Below the pieces are notes generated by a model. The model was not told where the DNA came from and ran no database searches. It was given only the letters and a program-made list of their open reading frames with translations. From Aeromonas diversa CDC 2478-85 (GTDB lineage: Bacteria; Pseudomonadota; Gammaproteobacteria; Enterobacterales; Aeromonadaceae), in assembly GCF_000819805.1 (NCBI RefSeq), contig NZ_CDCE01000020.1, positions 203,162-267,161 of the forward strand: a stretch of DNA of 64,000 nucleotides. Reading direction: 5' to 3'. Of this stretch, positions 53,077 to 61,788 are shown piece after piece; positions within the stretch are counted from its first letter, which is position 1; the number at the start of each line of letters is the position of its first letter. The translations under genes and the position numbers were made by a program.

Positions 53077-53745
53077 ATGGCCAAGGTTCTGCTCTCCTGG
53101 AGCAGCGGCAAAGACAGCGCCTGGGCGCTGCATCGGCTGCGTCAGCAGCCGGAACTCGAGGTCATCGGCCTCTTCACCACCACCAACGAGGCGTTCGGGC
53201 GAGTCGCCATCCACGGGGTGCGCGACGCTCTGCTGCGCGCCCAGGCCGAGGCGGCGGGGCTGCCGCTGCACGTGATCCCGCTCCCCTGGCCCTGCAGCAA
53301 CGCCGATTACGAGGCGCGCATGAGCACCTTCGTCGAGCATTGCCACCGACTCGGGGTGACCCATTTTGCCTTCGGTGACCTCTTCCTCGAGGAGGTGCGC
53401 CGCTACCGGGAGGAGAAGCTCGCAGGCACCGGCATCACGCCCCTGTTCCCACTCTGGGGAACGCCGACCGACGCCCTGGCCCGCGACATGCTGGCCGCCG
53501 GTCTCAAGGCGACGGTGAGCACCTGCGATCCGGCGCGGGTGCCGCATCAGCTGGCCGGCCACCCCTTCGATGCTGCGCTGCTCGCGCTGCTGCCGGCCGG
53601 GGTGGATCCGTGCGGCGAGCACGGGGAGTTTCACACCTTCGCCTGGGACGGCCCCATGTTCCGTCACCCGGTGGCGTGCCATACCGGCGAGACGATCGAG
53701 CGGGAGGGGTTCCTCTACACCGACCTGCTACCGGGCACCCTGTGA
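53077..53745 (+). CDS. Dph6-like adenine nucleotide alpha-hydrolase
   Basis: 222 residues. The PP-loop [13 protein letters not shown] is at the N terminus, followed by [15 protein letters not shown] and the C-terminal GEHGEFHTF motif ([12 protein letters not shown]) seen in diphthine-ammonia ligase family proteins. Bacteria lack diphthamide, so the family probably amidates or adenylates another substrate. GGAGG before 53077 fixes the start. It is divergent from the MHS transporter. Confidence 0.87.
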   Translation: MAKVLLSWSSGKDSAWALHRLRQQPELEVIGLFTTTNEAFGRVAIHGVRDALLRAQAEAAGLPLHVIPLPWPCSNADYEARMSTFVEHCHRLGVTHFAFGDLFLEEVRRYREEKLAGTGITPLFPLWGTPTDALARDMLAAGLKATVSTCDPARVPHQLAGHPFDAALLALLPAGVDPCGEHGEFHTFAWDGPMFRHPVACHTGETIEREGFLYTDLLPGTL

Positions 53746-53819
53746 CCGGGACCACCCCGCTTGGGTCTGGATTGGGGCAGAATCGCTCCTCTCGATTTGA
53801 TGCTCAAAGGAGCCCGGTG

Positions 53820-54221
53820 ATGCGTCTCTTCCCCCTCTCCCTCTTGGCGGCCGTGCTGGCCTGCGCCCCCCTGACCTGGGCCGAGCCTGCTCAGCAGGGC
53901 ACTACCGTGGTCCAGTTGGCCCACCAGGCACCGGTGCACTGGGTCTCGGTCGACCAGATTGCCACCAGCCTTGCCGGCCAGCCCCCCATAGCGGTGGGTT
54001 TCGACATCGACGACACCCTGCTCTTCTCGAGCCCGGGTTTATACCGGGGCAAGCGTGAGTTCTCGCCCCACGATGCCTGAAGAACCCCGCCTTCTGGGAG
54101 AAGATGAACAATAGCTGCGACAGCATAGCCAAGCAGATCACGCTCTACTACGGCGATTCGGACGGCGACATCAGGGCCGCCCGCGAGTTCATGCCACCGA
54201 CTATCGGGCGGACGCCAGCAT
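53820..54221 (+). pseudogene. aphA: Class B acid phosphatase AphA, degraded
   Basis: A signal peptide ([21 protein letters not shown]) and the first catalytic motif [14 protein letters not shown] are intact, but the frame stops at 54080. The next frame continues with [19 protein letters not shown], jumps over about 80 residues to ITLYYGDSDGDIRAARE, and then loses similarity. Frameshift, internal deletion and a missing 3' end make it inactive. Its broken end abuts the 3' end of the biosynthetic cluster. Confidence 0.85.
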
Positions 54222-55423
54222 CAACCCTGGGGCTGGGCGGTGCGGGCCTCGCCCGCCAGGGGGCCACGCAGGCGCAGGTAGATCAGGGTGCAGCCAGTCA
54301 CCGCCACCAACATCAGGGTCTGCACCGGGACTCTGTCTCCCAGCAGGGTGACGATGAGGCCGGCCAGGGGCAGGCTGAGCTGGTTGAGCAGCACCATCAG
54401 GCTGATGACCCGTCCCCGCTGCTCCGGCGCGATCCAGTGCAGCCGCTCGGTGCGGATGAAGACGTTGAACAGGCCGCACAGCCCGTAGCTTAAGGCGCAG
54501 CCCAGCAGGTAGAGAGGGAAGCTGTTAGCCAGCCCCATCAGCAGGCCGCCCCCCAGCACGGCGAGAAAGGCGAACTGGCCGATCCCGTAGACCGAGGTCC
54601 GGCGCAGTAGCCAAGGCATGAGGGCGAAGGCACCGATTGAGATGAGTCCCATGGCCATCTGCACGCTGGCAAAGATCTGGTCCCCTTGTCCGAAGTGACC
54701 GAGGGTCATGGGGGCGGCGGTGGCCATGATGAGGCCGACCACCAGGTTAACCATCATGGCCAGCAGCACCAGGCGTAGCAGGATGGGGTGGACGAGCAGG
54801 CTGGCCATGCCGGTGCGCAGCTCCTGGCGCACCGAACGACGTGGCCCCTGGGGAAGCGTCTGGCCACGACCGAGACCAAACACCCCGAGGGCACTCAGGG
54901 CGAAGACCAGGGCGGCGCCCCACAGTAACTCATTGGGGGCCAGCCAGAGCAACAGACCCGCCGCCAGGGCCGGGCCGAGGACGCTGGCGCCGTTATTGAT
55001 AAGCTGCAGCCAGCTCTGGGCCTTAGGCATCTCGGCTTGGCTCACCATCAGGGGCAGGGTGGTCTCGAGGGCGATGAAGGCCTGGGCGTAGCAGAAGGCG
55101 CACAGGGACATCATCAGTACCAGCGGGGCGATGCCGGCCTCGGCCCAGCTCACCATGGCCCAGGCGGTGCCAAGACACGCCAGGGCGCGCAGGGTGTCAG
55201 CCATGACGTAGACGCGACGCCCGCCAATACGGTCCGCTAGCACCCCCGCCAGCGGCAGGGATACGAGCCGCGGCAGCCACTCGCAGAAGAAGGCGAGCCC
55301 CGACAGGGAGAGGTTGCCGGTGGTGCGGTAGACGATCAGCGGCACCGCAAACTGCAGCAGCTGGTCGCCCAGGTTGGAGAGGGCCCGCGAGCCGAGAAAG
55401 AGGGTGAAACGCATGCTGTGCAT
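54221..55423 (-). CDS. MFS exporter of the ATP-grasp cluster
   Basis: 400 residues with about twelve membrane helices; LVSLPLAGVLADRIGGRRVYVMAD is the MFS loop 2-3 motif. It resembles the MFS_3/enterobactin-exporter-like group, which export small natural products. A perfect AAGGAGGT lies six bases before the start, and the start is nine bases after the stop of the ATP-grasp gene upstream. As last gene of the operon it probably exports the product or gives self-resistance. Confidence 0.85.
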   Translation of the reverse strand: MHSMRFTLFLGSRALSNLGDQLLQFAVPLIVYRTTGNLSLSGLAFFCEWLPRLVSLPLAGVLADRIGGRRVYVMADTLRALACLGTAWAMVSWAEAGIAPLVLMMSLCAFCYAQAFIALETTLPLMVSQAEMPKAQSWLQLINNGASVLGPALAAGLLLWLAPNELLWGAALVFALSALGVFGLGRGQTLPQGPRRSVRQELRTGMASLLVHPILLRLVLLAMMVNLVVGLIMATAAPMTLGHFGQGDQIFASVQMAMGLISIGAFALMPWLLRRTSVYGIGQFAFLAVLGGGLLMGLANSFPLYLLGCALSYGLCGLFNVFIRTERLHWIAPEQRGRVISLMVLLNQLSLPLAGLIVTLLGDRVPVQTLMLVAVTGCTLIYLRLRGPLAGEARTAQPQG

Positions 55424-55432
55424 AGGACCTCC

Positions 55433-56686
55433 TTATGGCGTGCTGACAGGTTGGGTAATGTCGATCCGACGTTCGATGGCGTCGGCCAGGTTGTCCAGTT
55501 GCTGACGCAGGGTGTGATAGTCCCGTGCGTGCAGCACGATGTGGCCGATGAAGCCGGCATTATCGGTGACTCGCTCACTGACCTGTGCCCCACACTCTTT
55601 GCTGTAATGGCCCTCGTACAACTGGATCCCCTGCTCGGCTGCCAGCGTATCCATATCAGGCAGGGTGCGGAGTTCGCCAGAATGCCGAGCGCGCAGCATG
55701 CGGATGCCGCTGTATCCTCGCAGTGACAAGGGCATTTCGTTGTGGATCCCCTCTCGCGCCCATGCCAACCAGGTAGCCCAGGGGTCGAAGCGATCAAAAC
55801 TCAGGCGGGCAAGGTCCCAGATGTGCATGCCGGCCGGGCGCATATTGGTCTCAACGGCACTGACGCCTTGTGCATGCAGGAAGAGTTCATTGTGGTAAGC
55901 CCCGTTGGTGGGTGAAACCAGAGCCTGCATGAAGCGCCCCCCCTGGTGTAAGGCCGCAGACTCGCTCTCGGTCAGGTAGGCCGGCACTATCTGCTGGTAT
56001 TCGGCGCGAAAGTCGCCGTGGGTCGTGAATTTCTCGGTCAGCCAGCAATGACCGGCCACGTAGTCCCAGCTGAACTCTCGGGCCGCCTCAATCAGGGGTT
56101 CAACCATGAGGCCGCTGTCGTGGTAGGGGGACAGCGCCCCCCAGACCCCGGGGCAGGCATCGAGACTGGGTACTTGCTGACAACCCCGGCTGTTGCCTTC
56201 ACCGGTCGGCTTGACGAAAGCCCGTCCACCGAACTCGATGACGGCGGCTTGGAAGGCCGACAAGGTGGCGACTTGCCGGCAGGCCAGCGGCTGGTAACCG
56301 GTCGGTGGCGTGGTACTGGCCTCCAACTGTCGAAAACGCGGCTTGTCCAGGCCGGCCCAGGCGGCTTCGGGGGCGGCACCGGGCAGGGCGTAATGCGCCG
56401 CCAGTCGTGCTCCTAAGGGAACCCCCTTGTCTGAGAAAGGAAGTATGCCAACTGGGGTGAGTCCAAGGCGTGCCAACTCGTCAGCCACCTTTGGCAGGCT
56501 GCTATTTGGCTTGCCGAGGCGAGCCTGGATAACATGGTCGGCGGCCTGCCAGTCTTGGGGCGTGGCGCTCTCTACCACCAGGACCAGTTGGCTGTCATGG
56601 AGCTGACGGGCCATGCGGCGCAACTTATCCACATCGTAAAGGCGTACGTTGTTGTAGCCGACGATGATAAAGCAGGAGGGGGTCAT
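55433..56686 (-). CDS. ATP-grasp ligase 1 of the cluster
   Basis: 417 residues. N-terminal Rossmann-like part (FIIVGYNNVRLYDVDKLRRM), middle lysine strand FGGRAFVKPTGEGNSRGC, and Mg/ATP site VETNMRPAGMHIWDLA identify an ATP-grasp carboxylate-amine ligase. Such enzymes activate a carboxylate as acyl phosphate and join it to an amine. The C-terminal ~80 residues (LYEGHYSKECGAQVSERV) form a lid or extra domain as in other amino-acid ligases. It starts on the ATGA overlap with ligase 2. Confidence 0.85.
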   Translation of the reverse strand: MTPSCFIIVGYNNVRLYDVDKLRRMARQLHDSQLVLVVESATPQDWQAADHVIQARLGKPNSSLPKVADELARLGLTPVGILPFSDKGVPLGARLAAHYALPGAAPEAAWAGLDKPRFRQLEASTTPPTGYQPLACRQVATLSAFQAAVIEFGGRAFVKPTGEGNSRGCQQVPSLDACPGVWGALSPYHDSGLMVEPLIEAAREFSWDYVAGHCWLTEKFTTHGDFRAEYQQIVPAYLTESESAALHQGGRFMQALVSPTNGAYHNELFLHAQGVSAVETNMRPAGMHIWDLARLSFDRFDPWATWLAWAREGIHNEMPLSLRGYSGIRMLRARHSGELRTLPDMDTLAAEQGIQLYEGHYSKECGAQVSERVTDNAGFIGHIVLHARDYHTLRQQLDNLADAIERRIDITQPVSTP

Positions 56687-57843
56687 GGGATGTTCCTTAT
56701 CCGGGTTTCACGAAAAATGGCCTGCAGGGTTTCATGCACCTGCTGTGCAGACCCTTGCACCACGCCGGAGAGAGGGGTGGCGCCCGTGGCATAACTGATG
56801 CTGCCGTAACGGACATGGGCTGGCGGCATGTGATGCCAGTTGTGAAGACGGGGTTGCCAGCGCTCGGGTTCGAACAGAATGTCCTGTTGGTCGGCGCAGT
56901 GGTGGGCCGGGTAGACGAACCAACCATAGAATCCATCGGCAAGAGTGGGAACATGGCGCTCAATGGTGCCATTTAACTGGTATTCGAGATCTATCTGGTA
57001 AAGATTGATACCGGTGCGCAGGGCAACGGTCTCAGCCACCCCGGCACCGCCTACCCGGCAGGCGGTCTCGAGGAACCAATAGTGACCCTGTTCGTCCAAG
57101 ATGGCCTCAAAATGGAAGCAACCGTTGCGCTGCCCCAACGCGTTCAGCGTCTGCTGCAGGAGCGAGAGCGCTGGCGGATCATTGCTCACCTGTGCGGACC
57201 CCAACGGTGTGCCGCCAGCATATTCGAGGCAGCTACCCACATAGTGGCTGCTGACCACCAGACCGATTTCGCCTTCCCGCATGAAGCCATCGAGGTGGCA
57301 TACCTTGCCGGGGATAAAGGCTTCGACCAGATACTCCTGTGCCGTGGCGAGGGCATCGATCGCGGCATTGATTGCGGTGTGGGGGCCCTTGATGATGCCG
57401 GTGCTGGAAGCTTCCAGTCTGGGTTTGAGGACAAACAGCCCATCGCGCGGGGGGAGTGTGCGAAACTGGGCTGCGGACCAATAATCGGGTTGACGCAACC
57501 GTGCTGCGGCACACTGTTCGCGCATCAACAGTTTGTCGCGCAGGGGCAAGACCTCGACTCGGGTGTCGCCAGGGATGGCAAAGTGCTCCCGCAGCTCGGC
57601 TGCGGCCAGCAGCTCGTACTCGGAGCGGGCAATCAGGCGATCCGCTTGGCTGAGCCAATCGGCGTGCTCGGCAGCGAGATGTGCCGCATCGAAAGAGGCC
57701 ACCTCCCGTTTGATGGCAAAAGAGGGCAGATCTTTATCGCCACCGGGCAGGTGCAAGTAGTGCACGATATGGCGGGTATGATCGATGGCCAGATCGTAGC
57801 GAATTTTCGAATAGGGGAGGCGATGCAGTATGACGATGTGCAT
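56683..57843 (-). CDS. ATP-grasp ligase 2 of the cluster
   Basis: 386 residues. It opens MHIVILHRLPYSKIRYDLAI, has the lysine strand GLFVLKPRLEASSTGIIKG, a VEAFIPGKVCHLDGFM strand and the metal/ATP motif WFLETACRVGG, where Ala replaces the common Asn in E-x-N. The start ATG overlaps the stop of ligase 3 (TAATG), so translation is coupled. It is clearly diverged from ligases 1 and 3, which suggests a different bond or substrate. Confidence 0.85.
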   Translation of the reverse strand: MHIVILHRLPYSKIRYDLAIDHTRHIVHYLHLPGGDKDLPSFAIKREVASFDAAHLAAEHADWLSQADRLIARSEYELLAAAELREHFAIPGDTRVEVLPLRDKLLMREQCAAARLRQPDYWSAAQFRTLPPRDGLFVLKPRLEASSTGIIKGPHTAINAAIDALATAQEYLVEAFIPGKVCHLDGFMREGEIGLVVSSHYVGSCLEYAGGTPLGSAQVSNDPPALSLLQQTLNALGQRNGCFHFEAILDEQGHYWFLETACRVGGAGVAETVALRTGINLYQIDLEYQLNGTIERHVPTLADGFYGWFVYPAHHCADQQDILFEPERWQPRLHNWHHMPPAHVRYGSISYATGATPLSGVVQGSAQQVHETLQAIFRETRIRNIP

Positions 57844-59099
57844 TACTGGTACTCCACGTGGAAATGTTGCTGGCTCGCGGTAAAGAACGCCTCGTGCTGC
57901 TCGGGAGGAAGATGGGTGATATCCCATAGCACCTGACCGATGAAGATCTCGCGCTCGACCTGAGGCAGCGTCTCCCCCTCCTGGATAAAGAGGCGTTCAT
58001 CCAGTACCCGGGCCTCACCGGGGGTTACCCCGCGTTGCAGATGTTGCACCGTGCGGCCTGCTTGACCGAAAAAGACCCGGAAGAAGGAGCGACGGAGGGG
58101 GGCCGGTGGCGTGGGCAACGGTTTGCCCTGGAGCAGAGCGATCCAGTGGGTGAGTAGGTCGACCCCTGCATGATGCTTGATGCTGTCGAGAATGTAGGCA
58201 CCGCCAACTCGGGGATTGATCTCGATAAGCTCCCAACCCAGTGACGGGTGATACTTCGCTTCCACATGGAATAAACCTGTGGTCGCACCCAGAGCGGACA
58301 GGCACGCTGAGACATAGCGGGTACCTTGCGTCTGCACTTCCTCACAAAGGGAGCGCGGGGGGCAAACACAGGCATTTTCCAATACGGTGAACCGTTGCTG
58401 CAGGACATCCAGTTTTTCATGAATGCCGTGTACGGTGGCGATCCCGTCATTGAGGGTGACTTCGAAGCAACACTCCTGCCCTTCAATCAGATCTTCGATG
58501 ATGAACTCGGGTTCACCGCTGAAGACCCCGGCATAGGCATCATCGTTACAGGCGGCCTGCCAGAGCGGCAACAAGGCGTCCGGATCGCTCAGCGTGCTGG
58601 CTCGAAATGCACCCAATGAGGCGAGCCCTACGCGGGGCTTGATAAAGTACCGATCCGGTTCCACGAGTGCCTGGAAGGACGAGCGAGTCAGCAGGCGAGT
58701 GCTGATCCGCGAGAGGCCACATTCAAGGAGCCGTTGGCGCATTCGATATTTATCCCGCAGCAATTGCACCGTCTCTTCCTGCAGGTCGACGGCACCCAGC
58801 ATGCGATTGGCACTGGCCATCAGGTTGCGGTAGCCATCCCAGACCGACAGGCAGCCCACCAGATGGGTCTTGGATTGCAAGCGGGCGATACAAGCGGTGA
58901 CATCGGCTTCAGTGAGGGCATAGCCTTGCGTGATCTCGACCTTGGCGACCTGATTTAACCAGGGCGGTGTCATCCCTCTGGCGGAGCGGGAGGAGAGAAC
59001 ATAGCACTCCATTCCTTGAGCGGAAAGGCTCTGGAGCAGCGGGGCTACCATGGAGAGCAGTTGGTGTGAAAGAACAAGCAGTCCTGGCTTGGTATTCAT
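57843..59099 (-). CDS. ATP-grasp ligase 3 of the cluster
   Basis: 418 residues. N-terminal domain GLLVLSHQLLSMVAPLLQSL, then DRYFIKPRVGLASLGAFRA (ATP-binding lysine), FIIEDLIEGQECCFEV and the classical WELIEINPRVGGAYILD. The C-terminal part (~330-418) is a sandwich-hybrid-like region as in BacD-type L-amino-acid ligases. AGGAG precedes the start. It lies 45 bp after the oxidase gene across a GC-rich hairpin. Confidence 0.87.
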   Translation of the reverse strand: MNTKPGLLVLSHQLLSMVAPLLQSLSAQGMECYVLSSRSARGMTPPWLNQVAKVEITQGYALTEADVTACIARLQSKTHLVGCLSVWDGYRNLMASANRMLGAVDLQEETVQLLRDKYRMRQRLLECGLSRISTRLLTRSSFQALVEPDRYFIKPRVGLASLGAFRASTLSDPDALLPLWQAACNDDAYAGVFSGEPEFIIEDLIEGQECCFEVTLNDGIATVHGIHEKLDVLQQRFTVLENACVCPPRSLCEEVQTQGTRYVSACLSALGATTGLFHVEAKYHPSLGWELIEINPRVGGAYILDSIKHHAGVDLLTHWIALLQGKPLPTPPAPLRRSFFRVFFGQAGRTVQHLQRGVTPGEARVLDERLFIQEGETLPQVEREIFIGQVLWDITHLPPEQHEAFFTASQQHFHVEYQ

Positions 59100-59114
59100 G
59101 ATAAGACTCCTGTT

Positions 59115-59135
59115 GGGCCCGGATGTGCCGGGCCC
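59115..59135 (-). promoter_or_regulatory. Intercistronic hairpin in the biosynthetic operon
   Basis: GGGCCCGG and CCGGGCCC (8-bp perfect arms, five-base loop) lie between the oxidase and ligase 3 genes, with no T run. It could protect or process the message, lowering ligase relative to oxidase expression. Partial termination is an alternative. Confidence 0.5.
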
Positions 59136-59144
59136 GACCCGGCA

Positions 59145-59900
59145 TCAAGCAGCCTGGGTCTCCTTGTCGGCATAGCGTTGGTACAGATCGACGAAGAACA
59201 TCTTCAGCAGCTCCTGAATTTCGGCGAAGTAGCGCTTGATATCGGTGATGTCCTGCTCTTCTTCGATCAACTGGCTGAGGATGTTCCACATATCCTGGGT
59301 GTGGTCTTCCACTAGGTCGGTGTTGAGGTGCGCGGCTTGACCGATGATCTTGTCTTTACCGAGCGATTGGCTCATGGCGGCGATCTGCTTTGGCGTGATC
59401 TTCTGAGTGGTGTATTCCACCAGGTAGCTGTAACAGACGACACCCAGCGGCTTCTCGTGCTCGGCAACAAAGTAGAGATAGCCGGCAAGGAGGCGGGTAT
59501 AGAAATTCGGCTCAGTCGCAAAGATCTGCTCAGGCGTGATGCCGACCCGCTCGGCGTCCTGCATAAAAAGGGTGTCGTGCAGCATCTCTTCATCCTGATA
59601 GGCCGCATAGAGTTGGGCTGCTTCGGCATTGGTCTTGGTGATCTTGTGCAGGTTGTTGCATTGGGCGCTGCGCATCAGGCGGATGCGCCATGCATGCTCA
59701 ATCAGGGTTTGACGGTAGTACGCCAAGTTGACCTGTTCCCCTTCCAGGTGACGGGCAAAGGGAACGGTACGGTTCCATTCGTCAATCTTCCCGTCCAGGA
59801 AGCTATCGAGTTCCTGCTTGATACGAATGCTCTCCTGACGCGACAGGAAGGGCTTGGTCCGCAGCAAGGCGCGGTCGGTAATGCGATTTTTCAGTTCCAT
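59145..59900 (-). CDS. Heme-oxygenase-like diiron oxidase (HDO) of the cluster
   Basis: 251 residues, all helical in appearance. Candidate iron ligands follow the HDO order: E105 and H108 in DEEMLHD, E162 in SYLVEYTTQ, H191, D195 and H200 in AAHLNTDLVEDH. HDO enzymes (UndA, CADD, BesC, SznF and kin) use a labile diiron site to decarboxylate, cleave or N-oxygenate acids and amino acids. The substrate here is unknown. GAGG lies upstream of the start. The gene follows the ferredoxin by ten bases, which suggests that the ferredoxin supplies electrons. Confidence 0.82.
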   Translation of the reverse strand: MELKNRITDRALLRTKPFLSRQESIRIKQELDSFLDGKIDEWNRTVPFARHLEGEQVNLAYYRQTLIEHAWRIRLMRSAQCNNLHKITKTNAEAAQLYAAYQDEEMLHDTLFMQDAERVGITPEQIFATEPNFYTRLLAGYLYFVAEHEKPLGVVCYSYLVEYTTQKITPKQIAAMSQSLGKDKIIGQAAHLNTDLVEDHTQDMWNILSQLIEEEQDITDIKRYFAEIQELLKMFFVDLYQRYADKETQAA

Positions 59901-59910
59901 CTGATGGTCC

Positions 59911-60183
59911 TCAGTTGATCTCATGAAGTACTACGTCTCCGTATGCCTTGCATTGGCATGCCAGACGTACGGAGGGATCGGTCTCACCGGTCAGTGTGAA
60001 GAGTCGTTTTTCCCGCGGTGTCGTGGCGGAAAGATGTTGATGCCCCTCAACGACGCGAATGGTGCACGCGCCACAATTACCGGCACGGCAGCCGAAGGTG
60101 ACGTGTTCGTCCAGCTCAAGCAGTCGTATTGAGGTGTCAAAATGCACCGTGACGCCTGCCTTGAGAAACTTCAGGTACGGCAT
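59911..60183 (-). CDS. 2Fe-2S ferredoxin of the cluster
   Basis: 90 residues. Plant-type cluster ligands C32, C37 and C40 (FGCRAGNCGACTI) and C76 (RLACQCK) are all present. It is the first gene of the operon and likely donates electrons to the diiron oxidase encoded next. AGGAG lies eight bases before 60183; a longer frame upstream is not ferredoxin-like. It is divergent from the MocR gene, with 165 bp between the starts. Confidence 0.9.
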   Translation of the reverse strand: MPYLKFLKAGVTVHFDTSIRLLELDEHVTFGCRAGNCGACTIRVVEGHQHLSATTPREKRLFTLTGETDPSVRLACQCKAYGDVVLHEIN

Positions 60184-60275
60184 GCACACGCTCCTGTTGT
60201 ACGGATGATGGGGAAACACCCCGGTATGATTGGGGCTCGGAGGGCGATTCTAGAGAGCCGCGAGAGGGGCGTTCA

Positions 60276-60309
60276 GGTAAAGGAGGTATTCATTTGGCAT
60301 TGCTTTACC
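60276..60309. promoter_or_regulatory. Candidate MocR operator
   Basis: GGTAAAG (60276-60282) and CTTTACC (60303-60309) form a 7-bp inverted repeat with a 20-bp spacer between the divergent ferredoxin and MocR genes. MocR-type proteins bind repeats near the divergent promoters they control, so this is the best operator candidate. Confidence 0.5.
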
Positions 60310-60348
60310 GGTAGAGTGACCGGCACAGTGAGCAGGGAGTGCACGCAG

Positions 60349-61755
60349 ATGGAGATTGCCGAGCTGGAATGGGTCGTTGGCGTGCCCAAGGTGGCACAAA
60401 TTACCGAGCATTTGGCCGCGACGATCCGAACGGGCAGCCTGACGCCGGGGGCGCGGCTCCCCTCGATCCAGGCACTGACCCGCCGCTTTGGGGTCAGCAA
60501 GTTCACCGTGGTGGAGGCGTTGGAGCGGCTCAAGGCACAGCAGTTGATCCAGTCGAGCCAGGGGCGGGGGTTCTTTGTCACACACCGCCATCCATCGCCT
60601 ATCGGCGTGGCAATGGGGGAGCTGCTACCGCAGGACTTTGTCAGCGTACTGCGCCGCTCCCTCATCGGCGAGCGGGCAGGGATGCGCCCCGGCTGTGGTT
60701 TCTTGCCGGAAAGTTGGACCGATGGGGAAGGGATCCGCCAAGCGCTGCGTCAGGTCAGCCGGCAACCTCGACTGCGCTTGGCAGAATACGGCGAAGCGGC
60801 AGGTTACCTGCCGCTGCGCCAGGCGTTGCAGGAAAAACTGAGCGCCTTGGGGATGAGCCTGGCCGCCGATCAAGTGGTGACCACGGCCAACACCATGCAA
60901 GGGATCGACATGTTGCTGCGCCTCTTACTGCGCCCCGGAGACGTCGTGCTGGTGGACGACCCTTGTTACTTCAATCTGCATGGCATACTGCGCCTGCACG
61001 GTGCCCGAGTGGTGCCCGTGCCGCGCCCGCCCGAGGGGCCCGATCTTCAGGCGCTGCGCCGTGTGCTCGCCGAGCATAAGCCGCGTCTCTATCTCACTGC
61101 TGGTCTGCTGCACAACCCGACCGGTCACTCACTGGTACCAGCCCAGGCCTTTGGCCTGCTCCAGTTGCTCGCCGAGTTCGGCTGTCACCTGATTGAGGAT
61201 GACTTGTACGGGGATCTGCTGGACGGCGGTGCGCCGCGTTTGGCGAGCCTGGCGGGGCTGCGTGGGGTGACTTATGTATCGGGCTTCTCCAAGTTGCTGA
61301 CGGCCAATCTGCGGGTCGGCTATGTGGCGGCGAGCCCTGAACTTGCCGCCGATCTGGCGCATCTCAAGCTGGTATGCGGAGGGGTGACCTCGGAGGTGAG
61401 CGAGCGGGTGGTGCTGCAGCTGATGCGTGAGGGGTGCTATGAGCGTAACCTGCGCCGGGTGCGCCATCGCCTGCAAGAGGCCGGCGCAAGGACGGATGCC
61501 TGGCTGCTGGCGTGTGGTTGTCAGCTGCCCTATGCGGCGCCTGCCGGCCTGTTTCGCTGGGTACGCCTGCCGGTTGGATGCGACAGCGAGGCATTGGCGC
61601 GCGCCGCCTTGGCCCACGGCATGGTGCTGGCACCGGGCACCTTGTTTACCCGTGAGCCATGGGGCCACGACTTTATGCGCCTGAACCTGGCTCACTGCGA
61701 CGAGGCGCCGGTGCGCGAGAGGCTGGGCGCGCTGCTCGCCAGGGTGCGCGGCTAA
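60349..61755 (+). CDS. MocR/PdxR-type GntR regulator with aminotransferase domain
   Basis: 468 residues. The N-terminal GntR winged helix (~1-75, with ARLPSIQALTRRFGVSKFTVVEAL) is followed by a fold-type I aminotransferase-like domain (~110-468). The PLP lysine K315 is present (VSGFSKLLTANLRVGY), as are HNPTG (LLHNPTGHSL) and DDLYGDLL. MocR proteins bind PLP-amino-acid adducts and control neighbouring genes in pyridoxine, GABA, ectoine or D-Ala metabolism. Divergent placement makes it the likely regulator of the ferredoxin-HDO-ATP-grasp operon, perhaps sensing an amino-acid substrate. Confidence 0.9.
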   Translation: MEIAELEWVVGVPKVAQITEHLAATIRTGSLTPGARLPSIQALTRRFGVSKFTVVEALERLKAQQLIQSSQGRGFFVTHRHPSPIGVAMGELLPQDFVSVLRRSLIGERAGMRPGCGFLPESWTDGEGIRQALRQVSRQPRLRLAEYGEAAGYLPLRQALQEKLSALGMSLAADQVVTTANTMQGIDMLLRLLLRPGDVVLVDDPCYFNLHGILRLHGARVVPVPRPPEGPDLQALRRVLAEHKPRLYLTAGLLHNPTGHSLVPAQAFGLLQLLAEFGCHLIEDDLYGDLLDGGAPRLASLAGLRGVTYVSGFSKLLTANLRVGYVAASPELAADLAHLKLVCGGVTSEVSERVVLQLMREGCYERNLRRVRHRLQEAGARTDAWLLACGCQLPYAAPAGLFRWVRLPVGCDSEALARAALAHGMVLAPGTLFTREPWGHDFMRLNLAHCDEAPVRERLGALLARVRG

Positions 61756-61756
61756 C

Positions 61757-61782
61757 AAAACGGGGATGCCTTGGCATCCCCG
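61757..61782 (-). terminator. Terminator of darP/yjgA
   Basis: CGGGGATGCC and GGCATCCCCG pair over a two-base loop and are followed on the minus strand by TTTTGTTAG. It lies between the convergent MocR and darP genes. Confidence 0.8.
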
Positions 61783-61788
61783 TGTCGG

